64,000 nucleotides of DNA from DAOUJW01 sp965218945 (lineage in GTDB: Bacteria; Chloroflexota; Dehalococcoidia; Lucifugimonadales; UBA2985), in NCBI GenBank assembly GCA_965218945.1, contig OZ244718.1:2976001-3040000 (forward strand). Direction: 5' to 3'. A program made the position numbers and the translations under genes. The first letter of the stretch is position 1. Each line of letters begins with the position of its first letter. A model generated the notes under the pieces. That model was not told where the DNA came from. It did not search any database and saw nothing but the letters and a program-made list of their open reading frames with translations. Positions 39,321-46,915 of this stretch are shown piece after piece.

Positions 39321-40262
39321 CTATGAGGGCAGCGTAGACCCCAGGAAGCCCTCGTGGCCCTTCAGGAAGTCGGCAGCGTCAACCGCTCGACGCCCCTCCA
39401 ACTGGACGCGCTTGAGGCCCAGGACGCCTTCCCCCGCAGCCACTCCCACCGGCGCCAGGCCGTCTTTCTCCAGTAGCAGCGCCTTCCCCGGGGCGCCAAC
39501 GCCGGTACCGGGCAGCGGCACAGCCTCCAGCACCTTCAGCAGCCTGCCCTCCCAGCGTGTGTATGAGCCGGGCCAGGGGTGGTAAGCCCGCACCTGCCGC
39601 CATATGCTCTCCGCCGGCAGCGCCCATCGGATTTCGCCGTCCTCCTTGGTCAGCCTGGGGGCGTATGTGGCCCGGGCTTCCTCCTGGGGCTGGGAGACCA
39701 TATCGCCCTGCAGGAAGCGGGGTAGACTGTCGACCAGCAGCTTCGCTCCCCTGCGAAAGAGCCTGTCCGTGAGAGTCTCCGTTGTGTCCTCCGGGAGGAT
39801 TGGCTCCTCTTCCTGAGCGATTACCGGCCCGGAGTCCATCCCCTCGTCCAGCAGCATGATGCTCACCCCGGCCGTCTCGTCTCCCTCCAGGATGGTGAAC
39901 GCCACCGGCGACGGCCCGCGATGTCTCGGAAGAAGCGACGGGTGGACGTTCACGCATCCTCCCGGAGACATCCCGATCACCTCCGGCGGAAGGATCCTGC
40001 CGTAGGCGGCTATGGCTATCAGGTCCGGGGCCAGAGCGGCCAGTTGGCTGTGGGCGTCAGGGTTTCTCAGAGAGGTGGGCTGGAGCACATTCAGGCCGCG
40101 CTCAATGGCAAAGGTCTTCACCGGCGAGGCCTCCATGCTCCTGCCTCTCCCTGCGGGTCTGTCGGGCTGTGTGTAGACGCCGACCAGGTCATATCCGCTC
40201 GCAAGAAGCTCCTCCAGCGGAGGGATTGCAAAGGCAGGAGTTCCCATATAAACCACTCTCAT
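39321..40262 (-). CDS. fmt: Methionyl-tRNA formyltransferase
   Basis: 313 residues from ATG 40262 (MRVVYMGTPAFAIPPLEEL); the longer frame upstream lacks homology. It formylates the initiator Met-tRNA. Catalytic set: NVHPSLLPRHRG (Asn and His) and LDEGMDSGPVI (Asp). C-terminal OB-like domain: IRWALPAESIWRQVRAYHPWPGSYTRWEG. Convergent with the IS6-ended element and divergent from dnaA. Confidence 0.96.
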   Translation of the reverse strand: MRVVYMGTPAFAIPPLEELLASGYDLVGVYTQPDRPAGRGRSMEASPVKTFAIERGLNVLQPTSLRNPDAHSQLAALAPDLIAIAAYGRILPPEVIGMSPGGCVNVHPSLLPRHRGPSPVAFTILEGDETAGVSIMLLDEGMDSGPVIAQEEEPILPEDTTETLTDRLFRRGAKLLVDSLPRFLQGDMVSQPQEEARATYAPRLTKEDGEIRWALPAESIWRQVRAYHPWPGSYTRWEGRLLKVLEAVPLPGTGVGAPGKALLLEKDGLAPVGVAAGEGVLGLKRVQLEGRRAVDAADFLKGHEGFLGSTLPS

Positions 40263-40571
40263 AGACGCCCCCTGCCTGGGATTATAGAGTGGTGGAGAAG
40301 TCAAAACAACAGCCCGAAAAACTGCTCGAAAATTGGAGAAAAATTCCCGCCAAATTCCTCGCTCAACCCCTTGCAGGCCGTAGTCGAAAGGCCTGATATA
40401 GTTGTCTTCAGCCAATTTCCGTCCGTCCGAACCAGCTCGGAGTTGGTCTTCACCTAGCCTGAACGCCAGGCTCTTTATTAGCGCCATCGGCGCTATGTAT
40501 CCGCCGACGGGTTTGCCCACGCGAGCCCGCCGGCCACTAACCCGATACACCAAGGGAGCGGCGCGTTCAGT
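40263..40571. other. Intergenic region between fmt and dnaA
   Basis: 309 bp. No TTATCCACA-type DnaA box was found, so an origin here is not supported. GGGAGCGGCGCG precedes the dnaA ATG. The promoters of fmt and dnaA should lie here but no clear -35/-10 pair stands out. An inverted repeat AGCGCCATCGGCGCT (40481-40495) forms a small hairpin. Confidence 0.5.
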
Positions 40572-41948
40572 ATGAAATTTCAGACCTCTGCGCAGGCATG
40601 GGAAGCGGTGCTATCCAGCCTGGAACTACAGGTTAGCCGGCCCATCTTCAGGACGTGGTTGAAGGACACAGTCGGTTTGTCTCTGGAGGACAACCGGATA
40701 GTCGTCGGGACGCCGTCCGCGTTTGTGGCGGAATGGCTTGAGAAACGTATGTCTTCCCTCATTGAGAGCGCGTTGTCCCAGGTCATGGGCCAGCGGACGG
40801 AGGCGCGCTTTCAGATTCTGACCGAGCAGCCACCGCCGGCACACGCCAGGCCGGTCTCCGCGCACAGCCCGGCGCCCAGCGCGCCGCCTGCTAACGACCG
40901 GCCTCTAGGCAGCGCCAACGGACGACCCAGGCTCAACCAGAAGTACACCCTCAGCTCCTTTGTGGTGGGGGCCTCCAACCAGTTGGCCTACGCCGCTGCG
41001 CTGGCCGTCTCCTCTCGACCGGGGGAAGCGTATAACCCACTCTTCCTCTATGCCGGAGTCGGCCTTGGCAAGACGCACCTTCTCCAGGCGATCGGCCATG
41101 CCTATGCCACCAAGGGCATGAGCTACCTGTACGTCAGCTCCGAACAGTTCACCAATGACTTCGTCACTTCGATTCAAGCCAAACGTACACGGGAGTTTCG
41201 CGAGAAGTACCACAGCGCCGATGTACTCCTGGTGGATGACATCCAGTTCCTGCGCGGCAGGGAGGCCACCCAGGAGGGGTTTTTCCACACTTTCAACGAT
41301 CTCCACAACACAAACCGCCAGATTGTCATCGCCAGCGACAGACCGTCGTCGGCGCTCCTGCCCCTGGAGGACCGCCTCAGGTCCAGGTTCGAGTGGGGTC
41401 TCAGCGCAGACATCCAGACCCCTGACCAGGAGACGCGCATCGCCATTCTGCAGGCCAAAGCGGGAAGCCAAGGCGCAAATATCCCCCAAGAGGTACATGA
41501 GCTAATCGCTGAGAGCTTCCCCGCCAACATCAGGGAGCTGGAGGGCGCTCTCAACAGGGTCTGTGCCTACGCCGACTTCACAGGAAGAGCGCCCGATCTC
41601 GACCTAGCATATGAGGCTCTAGAGAGTCTCCTACCGCAAAGCACTTCCTCCATCCCCACGCCGGATATGGTTCTGGCAAGCGTCTGCGCCTTCTACAGCG
41701 TCACTAACGACGCTCTGTGCAGCAGACGCCGCGACAAAGCCGTCAGCCAGGCCAGACAGGTAGCAGTCTACCTCCTCAGAGAAGTCGCCTTGAAGAACCT
41801 CCGCGAGATAGGAAGCCTTCTGGGTCACCGGGATCACGCTACCATCCGGTACGCATGGATGAGGATATGCGAGGCTAGAGAGACGGATGCGGTCTTGAAA
41901 GCAGACATATCAGCCATCCTGGACAGTATCACCGCTTCAAGCAGCTAA
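40572..41948 (+). CDS. dnaA: Chromosomal replication initiator protein DnaA
   Basis: 458 residues with four domains: N-terminal (1-80, AWEAVLSSLELQVSRPIFRTWL), Pro/Ala-rich linker (about 85-115), AAA+ domain with Walker A GVGLGKTHLLQAIG, Walker B LLVDDIQFLRGR and the arginine region EDRLRSRFEWGL, and the DNA-binding domain with the signature GHRDHATIRYA. It opens the origin. It is next to obg instead of dnaN. ATG 40572. Confidence 0.97.
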   Translation: MKFQTSAQAWEAVLSSLELQVSRPIFRTWLKDTVGLSLEDNRIVVGTPSAFVAEWLEKRMSSLIESALSQVMGQRTEARFQILTEQPPPAHARPVSAHSPAPSAPPANDRPLGSANGRPRLNQKYTLSSFVVGASNQLAYAAALAVSSRPGEAYNPLFLYAGVGLGKTHLLQAIGHAYATKGMSYLYVSSEQFTNDFVTSIQAKRTREFREKYHSADVLLVDDIQFLRGREATQEGFFHTFNDLHNTNRQIVIASDRPSSALLPLEDRLRSRFEWGLSADIQTPDQETRIAILQAKAGSQGANIPQEVHELIAESFPANIRELEGALNRVCAYADFTGRAPDLDLAYEALESLLPQSTSSIPTPDMVLASVCAFYSVTNDALCSRRRDKAVSQARQVAVYLLREVALKNLREIGSLLGHRDHATIRYAWMRICEARETDAVLKADISAILDSITASSS

Positions 41949-42024
41949 CAGCTGGACCGTATAGCGAATACCCTGTCTTTCCACACAGTTTTCCAAATCG
42001 GCTACTATCATTACCATTATCCCT

Positions 42025-42030
42025 TATAAT
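42025..42030 (+). promoter_or_regulatory. TATAAT -10 box just before the obg start (leaderless candidate)
   Basis: A perfect TATAAT ends 9 nt before the obg ATG at 42040 in an AT-rich stretch, and there is no Shine-Dalgarno. Transcription would begin at or near the A of the ATG. No matching -35 was found at 17-18 bp (GCTACT/CTACTA). Confidence 0.5.
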
Positions 42031-42039
42031 CTAACTAGT

Positions 42040-43305
42040 ATGTTTGATAGAGCAAGTATAGTAGTTAAAGCAGGAAATGGAGGCCCGGGAGCAATAAGCC
42101 TCCGAAGGGAGAAGTTTGTTCCCAAAGGAGGTCCCGATGGTGGCGACGGTGGAAGAGGCGGCGCTGTTGTCCTGAGGGTTCATGAAGGGGAGCATATGCT
42201 GCGGGCCTTCCGGTACAAGAGGCGATTTGTAGCCGACGATGGTGGGTCTGGGGGACCTAACGATCGGAGTGGGCGGAATGGAGAAGATTACGTGGTAGAC
42301 GTCCCTCAGGGAACGCGGGTCTATGCTGTTGGAGAGGGGGGAGATAAGCAGGTACTAGCTGACTTGGTGGATATGAATGCTGTCTGGATAGCTACGCAAG
42401 GTGGACAGGGTGGTAGGGGTAACGCCAAGTTTGCGTACTCCCAGAATAGGGTTCCGATCTTGGCCGAAGCCGGGGAGGTCACGGAGGAAGTGGAGTTGGA
42501 GCTAGAGTTGCAGCTCCTTGCTGATGTGGCTGTGATTGGAGTCCCAAATGCGGGGAAGTCCTCCTTTCTCCAGGCCTGCTCTCGAGCGCGGCCTGACATC
42601 GCTGGATACCCCTTCACCACACTGGAGCCGGTGCTGGGGTTTGTGGTGAGACGAGGACAGGAGTTTGTGGTTGTAGAGATACCCGGACTTCTTGAAGGCG
42701 CTCACGCCGGAGTCGGTCTGGGGGACGATTTCCTCCGGCATATGGGAAGAACCAGAGCGGTCATACACCTCCTGGACGGGGCCTCTGAGAATCCACTAAC
42801 AGACTACCGCAACGTTCGAGAGGAGATGGCGCTTTACGACGCTGCTCTTGCGCAGAAACCGGAGGTGGTCGCTCTGAACAAGCTGGACCTGCCTGAGATG
42901 CAGGAGCGCAAAGCACAGGTGCTCGTAGACCTCCGTGGTATTGGCGTCGATGCCTACTGCATCTCGGCGGCTACACATGAGGGAGTCGACGCGGTGCTGG
43001 ATGGCGCGCTGAAGATGCTCTCGGAACAGCCCGTGGCGTCCCAGCCAGTGGAGCAGCCAGTCCCTGTCCTCACTCCCAAGCCGCGGCGTAACAGGCCCTT
43101 TGTGGAGAGGGACGGGGAGGTATTCGTGCTCCGCTCGCCGCTTGCCGAACGTCTGGTGAGGCGCGTCGATCTGGGTGACTGGCAGGTGCAGATCCAGCTG
43201 TGGCAGGAGTTCCGTCGCAAGGGAATCGTCCGGGCGATGGAGAAGGCTGGCGCAAGGTCCGGATCGGTGGTCAGGATAGGCCAACACGAGCTGGAGTGGA
43301 AGTAG
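42040..43305 (+). CDS. obg: GTPase Obg/CgtA
   Basis: 421 residues. Glycine-rich Obg fold (1-158: AGNGGPGAISLRREKFVPKG, GGPDGGDGGRGGAVVLRV), G domain with GVPNAGKSSF, the switch region IAGYPFTTLEPVLG, DxxG-like EIPGLLEGAHAGVGLG, NKLD, and SAAT. C-terminal OCT domain (about 350-421, FVLRSPLAERLVRRVDLGDW). It acts in 50S subunit assembly and stress control. Stop at 43303, 1 bp before nadD. Confidence 0.96.
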   Translation: MFDRASIVVKAGNGGPGAISLRREKFVPKGGPDGGDGGRGGAVVLRVHEGEHMLRAFRYKRRFVADDGGSGGPNDRSGRNGEDYVVDVPQGTRVYAVGEGGDKQVLADLVDMNAVWIATQGGQGGRGNAKFAYSQNRVPILAEAGEVTEEVELELELQLLADVAVIGVPNAGKSSFLQACSRARPDIAGYPFTTLEPVLGFVVRRGQEFVVVEIPGLLEGAHAGVGLGDDFLRHMGRTRAVIHLLDGASENPLTDYRNVREEMALYDAALAQKPEVVALNKLDLPEMQERKAQVLVDLRGIGVDAYCISAATHEGVDAVLDGALKMLSEQPVASQPVEQPVPVLTPKPRRNRPFVERDGEVFVLRSPLAERLVRRVDLGDWQVQIQLWQEFRRKGIVRAMEKAGARSGSVVRIGQHELEWK

Positions 43306-43306
43306 T

Positions 43307-43924
43307 ATGCGGCTCGGCATCCTGGGCGGGACCTTCGACCCTGTGCACATAGGGCACCTCATAATTGCTCAGGAGGCCGCCGCTGTGCTTGGTTTGGACG
43401 AGGTGTGGTTCCTTCCCACGGGTCGGCCCTGGATGAAGGAGGGGAGCGCGGTCACGGATTCCGGCCACCGCGGGGCTATGCTGAGGCTGGCTCTGGAGTG
43501 CAGCGCCGGCTTCAAGGTGTCAACGGCGGAGGTGGACCGGCCGGGGCTTTCCTACACCGTCGATACCCTGACAGCCCTGCTGGAAGGCGAGGCTATGGGC
43601 GCATCGCTGTTCTTCATCCTGGGCATGGACTCCCTAGAGACGCTGCACCAGTGGAAAGAGCCTCACCGCCTTTTCGACATGTGTACCCTGGTGGCGGTGT
43701 CCAGGCCGGGCCACGTGGACTTTGACAGGGCATCCTTGGACGGCATACGCCCCAACGCCGCGGAGGAAGTGGTCTTCCTTGAGGGACCTGACATAGGTAT
43801 AAGCGGGGCAGAGATACGCCGGCGGGTGCAGCAGGGCCTGCCGATAACCTACTGGGCGCCCCCGGCAGTGGCCCAGTACATCCGCGAACACGGACTCTAT
43901 CAGGAGGCTGACATTGAGCAATGA
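43307..43924 (+). CDS. nadD: Nicotinate-nucleotide adenylyltransferase
   Basis: 205 residues. The nucleotidyltransferase motif GGTFDPVHIGHLIIAQEA lies at residues 6-23, and the ISGAEIRRRVQQG motif (ISSTxIR-like) near 165. It makes deamido-NAD from nicotinate mononucleotide. ATG 43307 is directly after the obg stop and the 3' end overlaps pyrE by 11 bp, so obg-nadD-pyrE are coupled. Confidence 0.94.
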   Translation: MRLGILGGTFDPVHIGHLIIAQEAAAVLGLDEVWFLPTGRPWMKEGSAVTDSGHRGAMLRLALECSAGFKVSTAEVDRPGLSYTVDTLTALLEGEAMGASLFFILGMDSLETLHQWKEPHRLFDMCTLVAVSRPGHVDFDRASLDGIRPNAAEEVVFLEGPDIGISGAEIRRRVQQGLPITYWAPPAVAQYIREHGLYQEADIEQ

Positions 43925-44477
43925 GATTTCTCAGAGGGTTCTCGAGCTTTCCGAGCAGGTGGGGGCTCTGAAGTACGGCGACTTCACCCTGTCTTCCGGG
44001 GCGAAGAGCAGCTACTACTTCGACGGTCGGCTTATCAGTCTGCACCCGGAGGGCGCCTATCTGCTGGGTAAGGCGTTCCTGGAGAGTCTCCAAGGTTCCG
44101 GTGTAGCCGCGGTGGGAGGCCCGGCAATGGCGGCCATTCCTATAGTCACTGCCGTCGCTCTGGTGAGCCAGCTGGAGGGCAGTCCCCTGGAGGCTTTCTT
44201 CGTGCGGGGCGAGGCCAAGGACCACGGCACCGGCAAGCAGGTGGAGGGCAGGCTGCAGGACGGCAGCCGCGTGGCGATCCTGGACGACGTTTGCACGTCG
44301 GGGGGTTCGCTGTTCACCGCGATAGAGGCGGTGGAGGAAGCGGGCTGCAAGGTGGAGAGGGTGCTGGCGATACTGGACCGCCGCCAGGGTGGAGGTGAGG
44401 AATTGCGTAAGAGAGGCTACGATTTCCGTGTGCTGCTGGAGGCGGACGCGGAGGGCAGGGTCAGGGTGGTGTCGTAA
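43914..44477 (+). CDS. pyrE: Orotate phosphoribosyltransferase
   Basis: 187 residues from TTG 43914. PRPP motif VAILDDVCTSGGSL (about 119-132) and the conserved segments FTLSSGAKSSYYFDGR and FFVRGEAKDHGTGKQVEG identify PyrE, which makes OMP in pyrimidine synthesis. The TTG start inside the end of nadD is the only start giving the N-terminal SxxV helices. No other pyr gene is near. Confidence 0.94.
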   Translation: MSNEISQRVLELSEQVGALKYGDFTLSSGAKSSYYFDGRLISLHPEGAYLLGKAFLESLQGSGVAAVGGPAMAAIPIVTAVALVSQLEGSPLEAFFVRGEAKDHGTGKQVEGRLQDGSRVAILDDVCTSGGSLFTAIEAVEEAGCKVERVLAILDRRQGGGEELRKRGYDFRVLLEADAEGRVRVVS

Positions 44478-44496
44478 CGGGAAGCTCTTCGCAGGC

Positions 44497-44525
44497 TTGA
44501 CAATTTCAGAGTCGCGAAGTAGTTT
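44497..44525 (+). promoter_or_regulatory. Putative promoter of the MaoC-type gene
   Basis: A perfect -35 TTGACA (44497-44502), 17-bp gap and TAGTTT (44520-44525), 48 bp before ATG 44573. The -10 is weak (3 of 6). It overlaps a small inverted repeat, CTTCGC/GCGAAG, that may end the pyrE transcript. Confidence 0.4.
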
Positions 44526-44572
44526 AAGGTCATCACCAGAGAGGGCAGAGTCCCCAGAATTGGAGGGTGGCT

Positions 44573-45664
44573 ATGGCAACCGAGCACACTTGGGAAGACC
44601 TGGAAAACGCGGTCGGTCAGGATTTCTCCGACGGAGAGATACGCTGGGCGCTTGAACCTGTTGAGTGGACGTCCATCCGTCGCTACTGCGAGGCGATAGA
44701 GTCGGACTTTCCGCTCTTCCATAACGCTGACGAGGCAAAGAATCACGGCTACGAGGGTATCATCTGTCCCGCCAGCCATATCCAGAACCACACCGGTCAG
44801 GGCCTGTGGCGGCCCGGCGACCCCACGCGCTGGCCCGTGTCCGAGCGCAACTTCGTCGCCGCCGGCGTGTCCCAGGGCGTGAACAGACCCCTGCCATCCC
44901 CCAAGACCACGGCGGGTTTTGCCACGGACCGGGAGGTGGAGTACATCAAGCCGGTCCACGTGGGCGACCACCTGGGGTCCCGCGGCAGGAAGCTCCTGTC
45001 AGTGGTCGTGCGAGAGACCAGCGTGGGGTACGGCGCATTTAACATCACCGAGAGCGAGTGGGTGAACCAGAGGGGTGAGGTTGTGGCCCTGTCCCGCAGC
45101 GGCGGCTACCAGTACAACCCCCATCCGGAGGGCTACGCCCCCAACCTGCCTGGCGGCGGCGGCACCGCTCGCCAGGTCGAGGAGAGGCCTCCTTTCGAGG
45201 CGCCGGAGGCAAGGGCGAGCTACGTGGACTGGGGCAAGCAGCGCCACTACGAGGACGTGAACGTCGGCGACCTCACTGAGCCTGTGACCTTCCACATGAC
45301 CGTGCAGCGCCTTGTATACGAGGCGGGCGGCAACCGCGACTTCGCCCCCATCCATCACAACGACGAGATCGCCCGGGCCGGCCGCGCGCCTGCCATGTAC
45401 GCCAACAACGGCTTCATCCAGGGCATGTGGGAACGGGCGTACCGGGAGTTCTTCGGCGTAGAGGGATGGATCCAGAAGGTGGGCCCATTCCGAATGCGCA
45501 TATTCAACGTCGTGGGCGAGCCGTCGGTGGTGCGGGCAAAGGTGGCCAAGAAGTGGCAGGAGGACGGCAAGAACTACGTTGAGCTGGAGATGTGGAGCGA
45601 GACCCCCAAGGGCACCAGCGTGGGCCCCGGGCCCGTGGTGGGCACCCTGCCGTCCAGAGGGTAG
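44573..45664 (+). CDS. MaoC-like (double hotdog) acyl hydratase
   Basis: 363 residues, two hotdog halves. The first has the FAS1-like dehydratase start (LEPVEWTSIRRYCEAIESDFPLFHN...GYEGIICPASH) and the second the MaoC motif RDFAPIHHNDEIARAGRAPAMYANN, with the catalytic Asp/His set and HxxxxA spacing of hydratase 2 enzymes. It would hydrate an enoyl-CoA-like thioester. ATG 44573 follows GGAGGGTGG at a good distance; an in-frame GTG at 44567 overlaps that site. Single gene. Confidence 0.8.
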   Translation: MATEHTWEDLENAVGQDFSDGEIRWALEPVEWTSIRRYCEAIESDFPLFHNADEAKNHGYEGIICPASHIQNHTGQGLWRPGDPTRWPVSERNFVAAGVSQGVNRPLPSPKTTAGFATDREVEYIKPVHVGDHLGSRGRKLLSVVVRETSVGYGAFNITESEWVNQRGEVVALSRSGGYQYNPHPEGYAPNLPGGGGTARQVEERPPFEAPEARASYVDWGKQRHYEDVNVGDLTEPVTFHMTVQRLVYEAGGNRDFAPIHHNDEIARAGRAPAMYANNGFIQGMWERAYREFFGVEGWIQKVGPFRMRIFNVVGEPSVVRAKVAKKWQEDGKNYVELEMWSETPKGTSVGPGPVVGTLPSRG

Positions 45665-45730
45665 ACGGATAAACCCCTCTAGAGGGCTGGGAGGGCTGTA
45701 TAGCACAAGTAGGCGCCCCCAAAAAAGTCC

Positions 45731-45836
45731 TTGACAAACACCTTTTTGTCTTGCGACAATAAGATTGCGGATAGCTTACTCGTTAACTCGTGGGCTAGGC
45801 GGGTTTCCTGAAACATGGAGGCCCGGCCTGGCCCAC
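45731..45836 (+). ncRNA. Promoter-hairpin unit, possible small structured RNA
   Basis: TTGACA (45731-45736), 18-bp gap and GACAAT (45755-45760), or TAAGAT a little later, make a sigma-A-type promoter. No gene on the plus strand follows it for several kb. Downstream, GTGGGCTAGGCGGG (45790-45803) pairs with CCCGGCCTGGCCCAC (45822-45836) into a strong stem with an 18-nt loop. There is no U-run after the stem, so a normal terminator is unlikely. It may be a small RNA, or a promoter for antisense transcription of the DUF3800 gene. Confidence 0.35.
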
Positions 45837-45843
45837 AACATTT

Positions 45844-46527
45844 TCACCTGTTGACGTATTGGTTGGTGGTTAAATCTCGTGAGTTCACAAAGGAAAGCTC
45901 ACGAGGCGGTGTAGAGCCGCCAACCACGCCCACAAAGGCGTTGGCTATGTGGTGCACGACCTGCAGGCCCTCTACGTAAATCGATGCGGCGTGGGTTATG
46001 TGAATGGGCGTCGGTATATTCCTGTTACCGGCGATATACTGCCACAGGTTCTCGATTTGTTCCCTGGTTAGCTCTATACGATCGAGAACAAGGTCGTATT
46101 GCCTGGACTGCAGCTTGTACTGCTGAAAGTGGTGCTCAAGCAACCGGCGGAGTATATAATTCCGGAATCTAACGGGATCCGGCGGTCTCTTTTCCCCTAG
46201 CTTCAGATAGCTCCCAGTGTAATTTAGTTTGTCTACGTAAACCATAGACGCCCATATATTCTTGCCTCCTTCGGACATGGCTCGAATCGGGTCAAGGAGC
46301 TTTGTGAATTCTTCCCTCTCGGCGGGGATTTTTAACTCCCTACTCAGTCCGGAGTAATACCTGAAAGCAGCCACGTGCTTGTTCAGGTCGCGAAACGAGT
46401 CGTCGCATAGATGTAACGCGGCGGCCACATAGAAGCTGGTACTTGTCAGCCGACCAGAGATTGGATCATGTGTGAATGCCGCGTCGCCAGATTCATCTAC
46501 GAATATGTAGTCATGACGCGGTATCAG
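45844..46527 (-). CDS. DUF3800 protein without a normal start codon
   Basis: About 227 residues. The DUF3800 N-terminal motif YIFVDESGD is present but has no ATG, GTG or TTG in frame before it; the frame is open back to a TAG at 46561-46563. The best guess is a CTG at 46527 (then I-P-R-H-D-Y), without a ribosome site. An ATG at 46428 would drop the motif. The C-terminal family motif reads VEGLQVVHHIANAF, with His where relatives have the Asp of an LQxxD motif. So it may be a decaying gene. The family occurs in defence and mobile regions; its activity is not established. Confidence 0.6.
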   Translation of the reverse strand: MIPRHDYIFVDESGDAAFTHDPISGRLTSTSFYVAAALHLCDDSFRDLNKHVAAFRYYSGLSRELKIPAEREEFTKLLDPIRAMSEGGKNIWASMVYVDKLNYTGSYLKLGEKRPPDPVRFRNYILRRLLEHHFQQYKLQSRQYDLVLDRIELTREQIENLWQYIAGNRNIPTPIHITHAASIYVEGLQVVHHIANAFVGVVGGSTPPRELSFVNSRDLTTNQYVNR

Positions 46528-46583
46528 AATGCTTTCACGTAAAGAAGAGAACAGGAGCGCCTAGCAATTAGCTATCCTGGACC

Positions 46584-46895
46584 CTATCCCCACTGAATGC
46601 CGCCCAGGGGAAGGCGGGCCTGGAGTCGGTAGAGCATAGCGTTGGGGTTCTCGCTGTAGAGCCTGGCGAGGTGGTCCATGCGCCCCTGCAGCTTAGACTC
46701 GTCGCCCACCCACTGCTCGGACCACACAAGCTGCGGGTTACGGCCCGCGGTGGAAGGGAACTCCCCCTGGTAGTGCTCCCGGACCTGGCGTTCCAGGTTG
46801 TCCGTCAGCCCCAGGTAGAAGTCCCCTCCGTCCAGTGTCAGAAGGTACACGTACCGGCTCGCGGTCTGCGTCGTTCCGGCGTCGTGATCGCTCAC
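46584..46895 (-). CDS. GIY-YIG-type small nuclease
   Basis: 103 residues. YVYLLTLDGGDFYLGLTDNLERQVREHYQGE (about 15-45) fits the GIY-YIG fold, with the Arg in ERQVREH and YLG in place of YIG, as in the UPF0213/YhbQ group. The Asn usually found late (TAGRNP) is present. ATG 46895. It lies 20 bp past the stop of the XDH-type gene, so both may be on one transcript. Function in DNA repair is only inferred. Confidence 0.8.
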   Translation of the reverse strand: MSDHDAGTTQTASRYVYLLTLDGGDFYLGLTDNLERQVREHYQGEFPSTAGRNPQLVWSEQWVGDESKLQGRMDHLARLYSENPNAMLYRLQARLPLGGIQWG

Positions 46896-46915
46896 TTCAA
46901 CCCCCTGTGAGAGGC

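Noticed and set aside
40263..42039. Replication origin next to dnaA
   Set aside because: No cluster of TTATCCACA-like boxes before or after dnaA; only one poor match (CTTTCCACA) near 41977 was seen.
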